In this document: positions 36,402-47,854 of the stretch, piece by piece
How the letters are laid out: every line of letters starts with the position of its first letter
Numbering within the stretch: the first letter of the stretch is position 1
Source: Ursus arctos
Taxonomy: Eukaryota; Chordata; Mammalia; Carnivora; Ursidae
DNA: 64,000 bases
Direction of reading: 5' to 3'
NCBI RefSeq assembly: GCF_023065955.2
Contig: NW_026622808.1
Location: forward strand, 43,970,475-44,034,474
Notes under the pieces: model-generated
Database searches by the model: none
Told to the model about the DNA's origin: nothing
What the model saw: only the letters and a program-made list of their open reading frames with translations
Made by a program: the position numbers and the translations under genes

Positions 36402-36523
36402 GTTGGTTTAGAAGCCTCAGCCTGGTCAGTCTGTAGTTTCTCTCCTCCTTCCACCTCCATTGTGCAATACACAATGCGATTTGGAGCCAAGGATTTGAGG
36501 CCTTGGACTTCCATGATCACCAC
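36402..36523 (-). CDS. CADPS2: CADPS2 internal coding exon (probably exon 6), start of C2 domain
   Basis: On the minus strand, acceptor attctctttccag is followed by [20 protein letters not shown] and the exon ends ...QAEASKP plus two bases (AC) at donor AC|gtaagt. It is 122 bp: 40 codons plus 2 nt, entered in phase 0 and left in phase 2. It joins in frame to the exon at 40912-41145 (..FSLE|VVIM..). This is the first part of the C2 domain of CAPS proteins (VQGLKS ... [20 protein letters not shown]). The split codon AC|N would give threonine before the expected WGTQG of the next exon, which agrees with my memory of CADPS2. I did not find that next exon in the 36.4 kb downstream, so the following intron is at least that long. 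The exon is too short and fragmented to stand out as an open reading frame. Confidence 0.95.
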
Positions 36524-36968
36524 CTGGAAAGAGAATTACACATGGTGGAGGTTATTGCCAAAGTCCATAGACAGCATCACCCAGAAGAAAATTAAGAAGT
36601 TACCAAAAACCCCAAGAGGTATCTGGTAGCTTCTATCAGTTTTCTATCAGTCAGGCTGGTATCAGTCCAGCCTGAAGATATAATTCTTCATACTGTAACT
36701 TATTGCCTCCCAGATGGAAAGACAACCCTCACTTTTTCAGATGCTCACAGGGGCCAGACAGGTAATGTGAAATGGGCTGCTCTTTTCCTGGGCTGAATGC
36801 ATAGGATCATTTTTCATTTCTACAAAGAAATAGGCTCTCTCTTATTTTCTTTAAAAATAGTCTAGCTTTTAATTCAGAACTTGGCAGAGACAAAGGCTCA
36901 GAAATTCACTTTTCTCTTTACAATGAGATAAGTGATAATGCAAATGCTAAGATAAAGGGCAAATACCA

Positions 36969-37165
36969 GGGGCGCCTGGGTGGCACAGCGGTTAAGCGTC
37001 TGCCTTCGGCTCAGGGCGTGATCCCGGTGTTATGGGATCGAGCCCCACATCAGGCTCCTCCGCTGGGAGCCTGCTTCTTCCTCTCCCACTCCCCCTGCCT
37101 GTGTTCCCTCTCTCGCTGGCTGTCTCTATCTCTGTCAAATAAATAAAATCTTTAAAAAAAAAAAA
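36969..37165 (+). mobile_element. CAN-SINE 446 bp upstream (transcript sense) of a CADPS2 exon
   Basis: Head GGGGCGCCTGGGTGGCACAG to a 15-base A-tail; perfect 15-bp duplication AAAGGGCAAATACCA at 36954-36968 and 37166-37180. It is antisense to CADPS2, so in the transcript it presents a long pyrimidine tract followed by TTTATTTGACAGAG, an acceptor-like sequence. Confidence 0.96.
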
Positions 37166-37180
37166 AAAGGGCAAATACCA

Positions 37181-37820
37181 TTCAGCATTAGAGGTGGAGA
37201 TGCAGCAGGGAGTAGTGGGGCCTGGGGCAAAACAAGAGAGCATACGCTCCATCTAAACAGAGCAGTTAGTACCCAGTTGCAGCCCATCGTGGCCTTGTTT
37301 TTCCTTAGTCTGGAGTCGCTAGATACTGTGATTTTTCCTATCAGAAAATGGAAATCTGAATCAGAATCAAAGTCAGAAATCTAATTTTGAAATTCTGACA
37401 ATAATCCAAGAAGGGAGGAATAAAATACACAAACTCTGGGCAAGCCAACATTGTTGAATCAAAACAAAAACATGTCTGCAGCTGCATACTCTCTGTTCTA
37501 GACTAAGGAAAAAAGCTGGTGTTTTGCTGGACCAAGATATATCATTTACAATTCCTGGCACTTCCCACCACTACCCTTAACTCCAATCAATCACCTGCTA
37601 TTTTCATATTCAGTAGTATGTCCTGTCATTTATCAGAGGAGAGAAGACAGGAGGGGAGGATAGGGCAAACATACTGATTTGAAAATCTGAAACAAATGAC
37701 CTGCATCAGCGATCTATAGTAAGCAAGAGATATAAAAATAACAATTGTACTCCAAAAGAGGTAATGGAAGGACACACGGAGAAAGATATGGTTGTGCAAC
37801 AAATGTACACTTCTTTTTTT
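37181..37820. other. Intron, nothing recognised
   Basis: Unique sequence between the CAN-SINE at 36969 and the L1 end at 37822. Confidence 0.5.
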
Positions 37821-37821
37821 C

Positions 37822-37930
37822 TTTTTTTCAAAATTTTTATTTAAATTCTATTTAGTTAACATGCAGTGCAATATTGGTTTCAGGAGCAGACTTTGGTGCT
37901 TCATCCCTTACATACAACACCCAGTATGTA
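37822..37930 (-). mobile_element. L1 3'-end fragment
   Basis: A short reverse-oriented carnivore L1 end: tttatttaaattctatttag, ttggtttcaggagcagactt and tacaacacccagt. It is strongly 5'-truncated. Confidence 0.75.
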
Positions 37931-38011
37931 CATGTCTTCAATGGACTTGATTCAGGGAAGTGCAATAGGGCTGGCCTTGAACCAAGTCAGTTTTGCTGCT
38001 TCATAGCCCAG

Positions 38012-38191
38012 TTTCTCGAACTTAACTGCAAATCAGAAATATCTGGAGGGTTTACTAAACCCAGGAACTGCTGGGCTCCACCCCCAGAATTTCTGATAAA
38101 CAGGTCTGGGATGGACCCCAAGACTTTTTATTTCTAATATCCTGGTGCTGCTGATGCTGATGATCCAGGAGCCATACTTTAAGAACCATGG
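38012..38191 (+). mobile_element. MER5A-like hAT MITE
   Basis: Starts tttctcgaacttaactgcaa; contains 'ctgggctccacccccagaat', 'cctggtgctgctgatgctga' and an end like 'ctttaagaaccatgg'. Typical length of about 180 bp. Family name from memory. Confidence 0.82.
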
Positions 38192-38194
38192 TAT

Positions 38195-38395
38195 TACTCA
38201 TGTGATGTTGGGCAAATGACTTGACCTTGAAGTCACTCCACTTTTCTTTTAAATCTCCCGAGTCTCAGTCTCTTCATCTGTAAAATGGGGATAATAATAT
38301 ATGTTCTACATCCCTCTGTGGCTGTTGCGTGAGGACCAAATAAGATGATGTATGTAACCGAAAGTATTCACCCTGGGAAGAACCATATAAATGAA
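38195..38395 (+). repeat. MIR SINE
   Basis: Forward MIR: 'tgttgggcaaatgacttgac', 'ctcttcatctgtaaaatggg', 'gcgtgaggaccaaataagat'. Confidence 0.82.
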
Positions 38396-38419
38396 AGGAA
38401 ATGGGAGGCACAGTAGAAA

Positions 38420-38590
38420 GAACAGCATTTTTTATAATTTAAAAGATTTGAGTTCAAATCCTGAATCTGCATCTTCACTAGCTGTATCATTATTTTTAAG
38501 TTCCTTAACCTCTCTGCAGCTTTGTTTCCACATCTGCAAATGGCTCAAAAGACTGTTGGGAGGATTCACTGAGTTAATGATGCAACGCAG
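38420..38590 (+). repeat. MIR SINE
   Basis: Forward MIR: 'gagttcaaatcctgaatctg', 'agttccttaacctctctgca', 'gttgggaggattcactgagt'. A second copy in tandem with 38195-38395; the 167-codon open frame at 38391-38894 begins in it and is not a gene. Confidence 0.8.
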
Positions 38591-38594
38591 GCAT

Positions 38595-39550
38595 GACGGC
38601 ACTCTACACATGCCCATTGTTTCTACCAGAGTACTCCCCTGGCGCAAGGCCATGCCACTGGGCCACCTGGACCTCAGTTCTCCTGCTGCACTTAACAGCT
38701 CTATAGTGTCCTTCCCAGCCATGCAGTTCTATACGTACATGAAACATGTCTTGTACCAACCTGTAAATTCAAACCCAGTCTGCCCTGATGAGATGACAGT
38801 CCTCTATCTCCCTCTTCTCACCCCCTCACTATGTCACCCAACACACAGACGAACAATGATTTTTGTTGGCAGTTTTAGTGTATGCGCAATTTAGTGTTCC
38901 AAGTAAAAAGTATTTGGGAACCCTAGGGCATTTCATTCTGTACTTGTGCTTACAAGTTAAAGACTGTTTGAGTCATGTACACATGGGAGTATGGTTGGGG
39001 ACTCACATCTATATTTCAGATAATCAGCTGTATAATATTGAGTGCTGATAAAGAATTAGGAAATTATGGATTTAAAAGCTTCATGAAAATCAATAAACCA
39101 CTTTTTTCCCACTTTCTGTAGAAAGACAAGAGGCAGTAGGGAATAAATTGCCACCTCTAATTGGCAATAATCAAATTCAAAGACACCTAAGAAAAAGCAT
39201 TCAGTACCTCAGGTGGCGGTATTAAAAAAGAAAGAAAGGAAGTTTCTGTGAAATTACACTGATGATTTTTTCACACATCAAGTGCCCTATATTTAACTGA
39301 ATATTGCCTCTTCCAACTGCAAAATATATTTTGAAAACACTGTAATGTGACTATGTTGATCTGAACTGAGCAAAGTAAAACAAATTATCTGCAGTTAATT
39401 CACAGCAAGCCTTAATGATGCTCTAGAAAATTAATTTAGTCTTTACAAATCCTAATTAAATCTGCAGAAATTTGATCTATTCTCTTGGTCTCCCCAAGTC
39501 TAGGGCTATTATAAAATCCTTGTGGGGTTCTGAGCTTTAATAAGTTATGA
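38595..39550. other. Intron, nothing recognised
   Basis: Unique sequence; the open frame running in from 38391 ends at 38894 without splice signals. Confidence 0.5.
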
Positions 39551-39637
39551 ATGATTCTCAAACTTCGGAGTGCATAAGAAGCACCTGGGTCGCTCATTAA
39601 AATGCACATTTCATGGTGCACTCCACCCAGAGATTCT
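39551..39637 (+). mobile_element. MER5A-like MITE, left part
   Basis: Starts atgattctcaaacttcggag and breaks at 'cacccagagattc', where the L1 at 39638 begins; it continues at 40268. Confidence 0.7.
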
Positions 39638-40266
39638 TTTTTTTTTTTTTCTGACACCACTGAGGCATATTTTACAGATCATATGATTGACCCATTTCAA
39701 GTGTACAATGAAATGATTTTAGTAAATTCACTAAGTTGCAGGACTATTATCATAAATTAGTTTTAGAACATTCTTATCTCCCTCAATAATGTCCCTCATG
39801 TCCATTTCTACCTCCTGCCCCAGGCAACACTAATATAATTTCTGTTTCTAGAGACTTGCCTTTTCTAGACATTCTATATCAATGGAATCAAACAACATGT
39901 GTCTCTTGTGTCTGCCTTCTTTCACTAAGCAGAATGTTTTTGACATTCATCTAAATCAAAGCATATATCTGTAGTTTGTTTCTTTCAGTTACTGAGTAGT
40001 AACCCTTTGGATGGATGTACCACATTTTGTCTCTCCATTTACCAATGGATACACATTTAGGTTGTTTCTATTTTTGGCTAGGAAGAATAATGCCGCTATA
40101 AACATTTGGAGAGCAAAATTTTATGCGGACATGTGTTTGCATTTCTCTTGGGTAGATATCTAAGAGTAGAGTTGCACTCTCCATGTGGTAATTTTATGTT
40201 TAACTTTTTGAGAAACCACCAAACTATTTTCCAAAGTGACTGCACCATGTTGTATTTCCCCTGCCT
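39638..40266 (-). mobile_element. Old L1 3' end inserted into a MER5A-like element
   Basis: A T-run at 39638-39650 opens a diverged reverse-oriented L1 end with the ORF2 tail at about 40080-40260. It splits a MER5A-like DNA transposon (39551-39637 and 40268-40350). A weak short duplication (GAGATTC / GAGATTT) flanks it. Confidence 0.75.
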
Positions 40267-40267
40267 C

Positions 40268-40350
40268 GAGATTTGGGTCAATAGGTTTAGGTGATGCCAG
40301 GAATCTGCACACTGAACCAGCTTCCCAGGCAGTTCCAATGTAGCCAGATC
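40268..40350 (+). mobile_element. MER5A-like MITE, right part
   Basis: Continues as 'caataggtttaggtgatgcc' and 'aggaatctgcac' after the L1, in the same order as the intact copy at 38012. The terminal part is eroded. Confidence 0.65.
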
Positions 40351-40911
40351 AGATCCACTCCCTAAATTACATGTATGAAAAACAAACATGTAAGTAGAAG
40401 TTACAGAGAAATTTATTGACATGTGGCGCATTCTGCCACAGTCCCGGTCTGAACGGGTTCTTTCTTTGGGTGATGAAATCAAGTAAAAAGGCTCCACTGC
40501 AACAAGAGGCTCTCTACCACGTAGCCAACAGGAGAGATGACAGGAAAGAAAATCTACAATTCATCAAATGATGCTAGATATTTCTCTCATAACTGCGACA
40601 TGAGACGACAAAATTTTAAACTTTCTAAATTGCATAAGGTCTTTACAAAATCCTTGAGCACTGTTTTAAGATGGAAAATACTGCAAGATGAAATTTAGTA
40701 GGTGGTTCTTAAGGTTGCATTTCCTGAAGGAAAGCATGGGATCCTGGAGATGGGGAATCACTTGCTGATTAGCTGACCTATGCTTAGCAAGCTGTTATTT
40801 TAATAACGGCTCTGGGGGTGCAAGGAGGAAAGCAAGCTGATTGTGGTGCATCTAATTACCCACATCCTGCTGGCTGTGCCAGGAAACTTTCAAGGGTTTA
40901 GGGCTTTTTAC

Positions 40912-41145
40912 CTCCAGGGAGAAAGACAGCACAACGTCTGATTTGGAGAGCTGGTTCTCACTCTCCTCGCCCATGTCGATGATGGAAGCATTGTGGCTGC
41001 GTTTGAGTTTCTGAAGCTTGAACTCGCCACCTTTGGACACTGGCATGCTCTCCAGGTTGGCCATGAGCAGGTTGACTGATGACTTCAGCTCCTCAATGTA
41101 CATGTTTTCCATTTCTTTGGATACAAACTTGGGAAATTTGCGCTC
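40912..41145 (-). CDS. CADPS2: CADPS2 internal coding exon (probably exon 5), 78 codons
   Basis: On the minus strand the exon follows acceptor tttctttataag, begins [20 protein letters not shown] and ends ...[10 protein letters not shown] before donor GAG|gtaaaa. It is 234 bp, phase 0 at both ends, and joins in frame to the exon at 59347-59427 (..QIAR|ERKF..). This conserved CAPS linker lies between the N-terminal region and the C2 domain. The segment [20 protein letters not shown] is what separates the paralogues: as I recall it, CADPS has an extra proline after GG and a different stretch after KRS, whereas CADPS2 reads as here. The surrounding open frame extends on both sides into intron, and its upstream methionine is not a real start. 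Sequence is intact with no frameshift or stop. Confidence 0.95.
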
Positions 41146-43035
41146 CTTATAAAGAAAAAGAAAAATATGAGCAGAAGAGCAAATAGATACCTGATTTACA
41201 TAGAAGGTTTTCATCTTACAGCCCAGAGTTATAATAACATCTACCACAAGTGAAATTTTGCTCAGATATTATGGCATTGTCCTAGAAAAATGTTCAACCT
41301 AGTTGAGTAGATAGCTGCCTGCCTCCTAGTTATTTACAATCCCTAACAGCTAAGAGATATATACATAAATATATAGTAAGAAAGAGTCAAATGTTTTATT
41401 ATAGTTCAATTTTTTCCCCAGTTTTCTCCAGCAAATTTGATTTGTGGAAAGAAAAATGGGGTGATATTTTTTAAATCTGGTTTTGGTCGAAACAGTTTTT
41501 CTTTTTAGCAAAATGCAATCAGTTGTTTTTAAGTTTGGAGACAGAAAGACACCCTATTTCTGGATACGTATAGAGATTTTCTCACATGAATAATTCAAGA
41601 GGAGCTCATTTGAGATGTTTCAAACATAGCCTGTAGCTATTTCTAAAAGGAATAGTAGAAAGAATAGTTACTGTTTTCAAGAAAAATTGAAAAAATTAAT
41701 GAAGTGATGAAAAACATGATTAAAATTCTTTAGAAAAGAAGATAAAGCAATTCAGTATCATAACTGACCTCAATTTTTTTCCTTCCTTGCTTATACATTC
41801 AGTTGTAATAGCAACATGCTTTAATTATGCTGTTCTTTACACCTCTAAGTTGTCCAAGTGCCTTAAATATACTTTGGATTAATCACCTTCTCAAAGAATC
41901 ATTTCCCACTTGAAACATAAACTTGCCCTCCTTAGCCATGGTCCATACTGATCAGGTTGAGGGGCAAGCCACATCAATTTGACTTTTTTTTTTTTGCAAG
42001 TGATAGAAAAATTCAACTTGCAGCTGGCTTAAACAATGAAGGGAATTTATTGGTTTGAAATGTCCTGGGGTAGACCAGCTTCCAGTGAGGATGGAATCAC
42101 GACTCAGATGATATCACAACTGAATTTTTCTCCCAAATCTTGGTTTGGGTTCCTTTGGGTTGGCCCAATGCTCAGTCTAGCTCCCCTTAATGGCACTGAA
42201 AGGTTGCACCTTGTAACATCACATCATGTTATCTAAAGGAAGGGTGAATATCTCCTCTTGTAATGTCTTTTATCCCAAAATTCTCACCCAAAGTCTGATT
42301 TATGTACATACACTGAACCACCATTTATGGCTAGTGATACACTGTGTTGAGTTGCTTAGGCATGAGTTATTTCCTCCATCCCTGTGGCTGAGCGTGTAGA
42401 ATTCCACCTGGATCACATGGGACGTGAATTGGTTTGCCAATTCTGGGTGGCAAAAAAATAAGATGTGGGTAGTACATGGGCACCTGACCCAAATCAACCA
42501 ACTAATTCAATTAAGTGGCCAACAGTCAACCAGATTTACTGTCTCAAGCAAATGAACTGAGAGATATTGAGATTGCAATTAGCAGTGGAGCTGAAATCGC
42601 AAGATCATGTAGACTCATGGGTAGCTGCCATATTGGAATAGGTGAAAGAATAAGACACTTGACAAAGAGAGAGAAAGAGGTAGAGAGAGGATAGAAGTAG
42701 AGACTAACAGAGGGAGGAAAGAAAGGCAGGAAGGCGGGAGGAAGGGAAGAGGAGAAAAGAAGCTAATTAGAGTCACAGAAAGGAGCTCTGACTTTCATTG
42801 GTTTTCTAAATCCCATAAAGCCCACCTATTTCTCCTGTTGGCTCTGAGATTCTTTTGTTTTCCTTTCAGTAACTCTCCCCACACATTAGTTAGCTATGTT
42901 AGTTAGCTATAGTTGCTACCATATAAGTTTCACTAAAATTCATATAGTAAATCCTCTGTATAGAGCTTGGAGATGCCTTTGTGCTACGCCAGTCTTCTTC
43001 CTACCTAGGGGCGTCATAAGCATTCCCCTTACTCC
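41146..43035. other. Intron 5' of the 40912-41145 exon; polypurine tract 42661-42770
   Basis: Unique AT-rich sequence. The acceptor of the exon at 41146 has a good pyrimidine tract on the minus strand. A GA-rich simple-sequence tract occupies 42661-42770, and a 13-bp tandem (TTAGTTAGCTATG) lies at 42886-42910. Confidence 0.6.
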
Positions 43036-43039
43036 TTGC

Positions 43040-43325
43040 CTCCCTAGGTAATTCTCAGCCATCTTGTCATCTTCTACATTTCAGCCTCAAAATTTTATTT
43101 CCCTAGGTTGAATCCCCTTATTCTACTTTCTTATAATAGCTAGTTCAACTTCTTGGTAACACTTATTATAATTAATGGAAAATGGTGACATTTATTTATT
43201 GTTTATCTTTCCTGCTGGGCCATGATGTCTGTCTTGATACCCTCGGTGAATTCTTACTCTCTAGAATATCATCTTTGGCACACAGTAAGTATTTAATACA
43301 TATGAGTCGAGTGAATCAATGGATG
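43040..43325 (+). repeat. L2 3' end
   Basis: Forward L2: 'ttatttattgtttatctttc', 'gatgtctgtcttgataccct', 'gcacacagtaagtatttaat'. Confidence 0.65.
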
Positions 43326-43794
43326 GCTTGTCAAAATGTCCATATTAAATATCAATACAGCTAAAACTCAGTCATAGTTCTGGAAGAACAGTGAGATTCT
43401 GCTTCTCCATGTAAATGAGCACAGTGGTCTGAAATCTACCCAGGAACCTTTGAGTACTGGTTCCTTCTGGAGCCTATTAGTATAATCACTTCCTGCTTTA
43501 TGGTTGGGCTCAGCCCACCATGTGGTGCTTTCTAAACACACTGTGGGTGAAAGTAAGAGGAGAAGCAGGAGGGACACCTCTGAAATAACATGATAGGTTG
43601 ATGAGCACAATTAGAGCTAGTAATGATTCAAGGCAAGAATCTTACTTCTTCAAAACTTTGGCACAGTGGGCTTCCTTTTGCTTATCATTCTTGGACTCAA
43701 TCCAGGATAACTGTGTGCCTTAGAGACTTGGGTAAACTTTATGAAAAAGACCATGGAGATGTGAGGACTTGGCTGCTGGTCCACCATCACTTAG

Positions 43795-44065
43795 AAAATA
43801 TTTACTACCACCAGCACTATGTCTGGTTTAGTGTTAGGCACTAGGGGGGGATCATGATGAAAGGATGTGGATTGTTCCACTGAAGCTTACAACCAGTGGG
43901 AAGAAAGATCTGTTGGGGAAACATCAAGGCAGATGCTGTAACAGCAGTGTATGAGACATGACCTCTTGCTGAGAGAATCAGGAGTGGCTTTCCAGAGGAG
44001 GTGATCCTTGGGCTAAGAGTCTGATGGATGAGGAAGAGTTTGCCACCAGGTTGAGTTGGCTGGGA
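43795..44065 (-). repeat. L2 fragment
   Basis: Reverse L2: 'gtttagtgttaggcactagg', 'ggagtggctttccagaggag', 'gggacagga' region. Diverged. Confidence 0.55.
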
Positions 44066-44069
44066 CAGG

Positions 44070-45585
44070 ATCATTGTTCTTTTATCCTTTCCATGGAAAA
44101 TATACAAGCAACCATGAATCCAAGAAGGTCTGTACTACTGTACATGGCCGCAAAATATCTCCTCATCTCCTTTTGAACATGGCCCTTATTGAGAGCAAAG
44201 GGAAGACAGAAGCTAACTCATGGTCAAAAAATGGTCCCCAAGGCCATGTTAGAAGATACCAAGCAGGCTACATACCAGCAGCCTGAGGTATGTTACACTG
44301 ACCTCTATCCTTCTTATGTTGGGGCTCAAACCTCTTAACTACATGGGATACTTGGGAAACTGGGTAAGTGGCATCTCTCATTTTTTACTGGCAGCTGCCG
44401 GCCTTGCAGTTGCCATGGAGATGAAGAGAAAAACCATCATGTCTGTGAAGTGGATTCTTTCCTGCCAATCAGCAAAGAAACCTTACCATCAAGTGCAGTC
44501 CCTTTTATCACACCCATCTTTAGGACTCACTCAATTCCTCTTAACTCCATAGTCTTGAGGTTTTGCAAGAAGACCCAGTGGTTATAGACAATAACACTTT
44601 AGCCCAGAGTTAGAGTCCAACAAACTTTATGCAGCAGATTTTGGAAAAATCCAAAGAATGATCACTCCTCCCAGAACTTACACAGTTCCTAATGACATCA
44701 TAAAAAGAGGCTCATAAAACTGAAGTCTGCAAGGGAAAACAAGGACATTTTTCTGCCCTGGGTACTAAAGCCTTGAGAAGAAATAGCATTCTGTCAATCG
44801 AGGCTGAGGTTCTTGAGGGGAGTTTTCAGCAGCAGACCCATTACAAACACATTTCAAAGCTCAAGTTGTGCCAAAATAAGGAAAATGTAGTCTTCCATCT
44901 CGATTGCTACTTTCCCAGGCATAAAAGTAAATTAGCCTTGACAAAAACATTGTTTATTCATATTGCTTTATGAAAGACACAGCATATGGGTGGACAAAGT
45001 CTTCCAAAGAAAATCTCTACTGTCCATTTATTTTGTTTTGGACTGATAACATTCCTCAATGGGGATGGCCTCCCAAGGACAATTCCTAACAGGGTTATTT
45101 ATGCTCAGCCACACTGAGTGATTTTTTTGGAACATCTTGAAAAATAGCATTTGAAAGTGCTAACAGCTCTGTCAGCCATCTACTTTTCTGTCTTTGCATT
45201 TTTCTCCATAGAGGATGAAGTGGGTACATGTAAAAGCTGACAAAGATACCCCCACTCAGATAGAGGATCCTTAGACTCCAAAGGCTCAAATGACAAACTG
45301 ATAGATGATCAGAAGGAAGATGTGGCAGAGGGATACTTTCTAGACACAAAGCTCACCGACAGTGTTGCACTTATCCAAAACAATCTCTCAAGCAATTCCT
45401 GGACTCCTATCATGTGTCAGGTGGTGTGGATGTTAGAGTGAAAGAGTGGATGAAAGAGTCACCCAAGAGGCAACACTATTGGGTGAAGGGGAATGCCAGC
45501 AAATGATCAAGTAGACAGCACGTGACACACGAACAGGCATGTACAGAGTACAAAAGGCACCAAGGAATCTTATCCAGTCCATATG
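44070..45585. other. Intron, nothing recognised
   Basis: Unique sequence. Short plus-strand open frames (44056-44286, 44316-44552, 44773-44973) show no family resemblance and lie antisense to CADPS2. Confidence 0.45.
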
Positions 45586-45589
45586 GGTG

Positions 45590-45740
45590 AAATCAACTTG
45601 ACTTTGAATCCTGGGTCTATTTCCTATTAGTTGTGTGACTTTAGACAGGTTTCTTCACCTGTCTGAATTTTAGTTTCCATATCTGAAGTGGAGAGTTATT
45701 GTGAAGCATGAAGGTAATAACAAATATCAATCCTTTTTGA
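45590..45740 (+). repeat. MIR SINE
   Basis: Forward MIR: 'gactttgaatcctgggtcta', 'tagttgtgtgactttagaca'. Confidence 0.8.
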
Positions 45741-45772
45741 CTATGTATTTGTAAAATCAGCACATGCATGCT

Positions 45773-45841
45773 ATATATATGTATATACACACACATATAT
45801 ACATATATACATACACATATACATACATGCATGCACACATA
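45773..45841 (+). repeat. TA/CA mixed microsatellite
   Basis: Alternating purine-pyrimidine simple sequence (tatatatatgtatatacaca and following), probably variable in length. Confidence 0.9.
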
Positions 45842-45934
45842 TCCATATCTATTTATATCAGGCACCATGCTACCACCACCACTAACAATAACAATAGCAA
45901 TAATAATGATGGTGACTATCATAAAGACCATGAT

Positions 45935-46120
45935 GCTAGTTGGCACTTACAATTGTTAATTGTGTCCTGGGCACTAAGCTAAGCTCTTTACATGCTTTCC
46001 CTCATTTAATTCTTCCAACTATTGAGGCTAGTGCTGTTATTTAATCCCATGTTCTGGAGGAAAATGATATAGAAGTTAAATCAACGATTAGTAGAATTTA
46101 GTTTGAAACCTAGAGCCCCC
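45935..46120 (-). repeat. MIR SINE
   Basis: Reverse MIR: 'gtcctgggcactaagctaag', 'catttaattcttccaactat'. Confidence 0.7.
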
Positions 46121-46492
46121 GTTTTTACCTACCATATGATAGGGCAGAACTAACTGGCCCCAAATGGCAAAGAACCAAGGTAAACCCTATTGGGCCCCTA
46201 AGCATGGCCCACCTTCTGCATCACTTCATCTCAGTGTTCAGCAGAGGACTAGGGAAAGCCAAGCCCTCCACAGCACTGAGTGTTCCACTATTACCAGTCA
46301 ACGTGGACTGTGTAATGGTGGGTGGGCATGGGGTAAAGTGCAGGGAGTGATGAGGGAAAGGTAGGCATGTTAAATGAGAGAAAGAAGGTCTTGGTAAATA
46401 ATTTGTAAAAATCAGCATCACACACATTAGAAGGTATTTTGGGCACAGGTGTGATAGCTTCCAGCATTGGCTTCTTTACCTAAACCCATCTT

Positions 46493-46687
46493 GGGGCACC
46501 TGGGTGGCTCAGCTGTTAAGCTTCTGCCTTCGGCTCAGGTTATGATCCCAGCGTTCTGGGATTGAGCTCCGCATCGGGATCCCTGCTCAGCGGGAAGCCT
46601 GCTTCTCCTTCTCACACTCCCCTTGCTTGTGTTTCCTCTCTCACTGTCCCTCTTGGTCAAATAAATAAATAAAATCTTAAAAAAAAA
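46493..46687 (+). mobile_element. CAN-SINE, GGTGGCTCAG type
   Basis: Head GGGGCACCTGGGTGGCTCAG, tail AATAAATAAATAAAATCTT; duplication TAAACCCATCTT at 46481-46492 and 46688-46699. It faces the reverse copy at 46758 tail to tail. Confidence 0.95.
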
Positions 46688-46757
46688 TAAACCCATCTTT
46701 AAGTGGTTTTGTGTTATTTAATGAACTTCAGAGGATCTCCTCAGCATTTAGATTTTT

Positions 46758-46932
46758 TAAAAAGATTTTATTTATTTATTTGAGAGAGAGAGAGCAAGGG
46801 AGAGAGCACGAGGGGAGTGGAGGGGCAGAGGGAGAAAGCAGCCTAATGCGGGGCTCCATCCCAGGACCCTGGGATCATGACCTGAAGCTGAAGGCAGATG
46901 CTTACTTAACCAACTGAGCCACCCAGGTGTCC
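46758..46932 (-). mobile_element. CAN-SINE, inverted partner of the copy at 46493
   Basis: Reverse-oriented, AAAGATTTTATTTATTTATT to GCCACCCAGGTGTCC. Perfect 16-bp duplication CAGCATTTAGATTTTT at 46742-46757 and 46933-46948. Older sequence type with a shortened middle. Confidence 0.95.
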
Positions 46933-46949
46933 CAGCATTTAGATTTTTG

Positions 46950-47655
46950 CTTAAACTCAGATTTTCCTGGGTTGGTAACTACCTGCAAAGGTCAGACTCA
47001 GGGAGATGCTCCCTACACACATTCTTCCAGGTAAAAAAAATCTAACTAAACATTTGTGTGCTTGGACACTGCTTCTTCATGACTCAGGTACAAAAAATTA
47101 ATTTGTAAGTTGCGTGGGGCAGGGGCGAGTAGTATCATTCTCTGGCTGGAGAAGATTTCATTTTTATCTGATTTTTGGCAATGCATGGAATAGAACCTTT
47201 CCATCAGGGAAATATTTGGACATTATTTCTTTCCTGGATCATATTCTCATCAATGTTTGCCATAGGTATGAGATAATTTTGCTCTGCAGAGACAGGAGTT
47301 TAAATGGCAACTCCACATTTACCTGATAGTGTGAAAAACCAATGGTGTTTCACTCCCAGACCTCTGCCATGAATACTACAAAAGCTGTATTATTTGTCTC
47401 ATATAACTAGCTCACAAATTTTGGAATTTTACCTCAAAATGTGGCCAAAAGAATTGGCAAATACCACAGTACCACTAATGCTACAATCTGTTTAAGCTCC
47501 AATGTCAACTTCTGATCACACAATTTAAATAACTTAGACTTAATTCCTAGGTGAAATTTGGGGACATTTTAATATCAATATGAGAGGATTTGGGAAAATG
47601 TTTGAACAGGGATTAAGAAGTCTTTTCTACAACATTAAAAAAAAGGCATTCAGAT
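46950..47655. other. Intron, nothing recognised
   Basis: Unique sequence between CAN-SINEs. Confidence 0.5.
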
Positions 47656-47668
47656 CTCTTCATGGAAC

Positions 47669-47840
47669 ATTTTTTTTGGACGGGGGGGGGGCAGAAGGAG
47701 AGAAAGAGAGAACCTTAAGTAGGCTCCATACCCAGCATGGAGCCCAATGCTGGGCTTGATCTCACAACCCTGAGATCATGACCTGAGCCAAAATCAAGAG
47801 TTGGATTAGCTTAACTGATTGAGCCACTGAGGTGCCCCTG
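47669..47840 (-). mobile_element. Old CAN-SINE
   Basis: Reverse-oriented, diverged; has CATGACCTGAGCC and GAGCCACTGAGGTGCCCC. Flanked by TTCATGGAAC at 47659-47668 and 47841-47850. The tail side contains a G-run (about 47682-47691). Confidence 0.88.
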
Positions 47841-47854
47841 TTCATGGAACTTTA

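Noticed and set aside
38391..38894. 167-codon plus-strand open frame
   Set aside because: Begins inside a MIR copy and reads through unrelated sequence; no family resemblance. Length alone is not enough in 64 kb.
45773..45982. Plus-strand open frames over the TA/CA tract
   Set aside because: Simple-sequence artefact.
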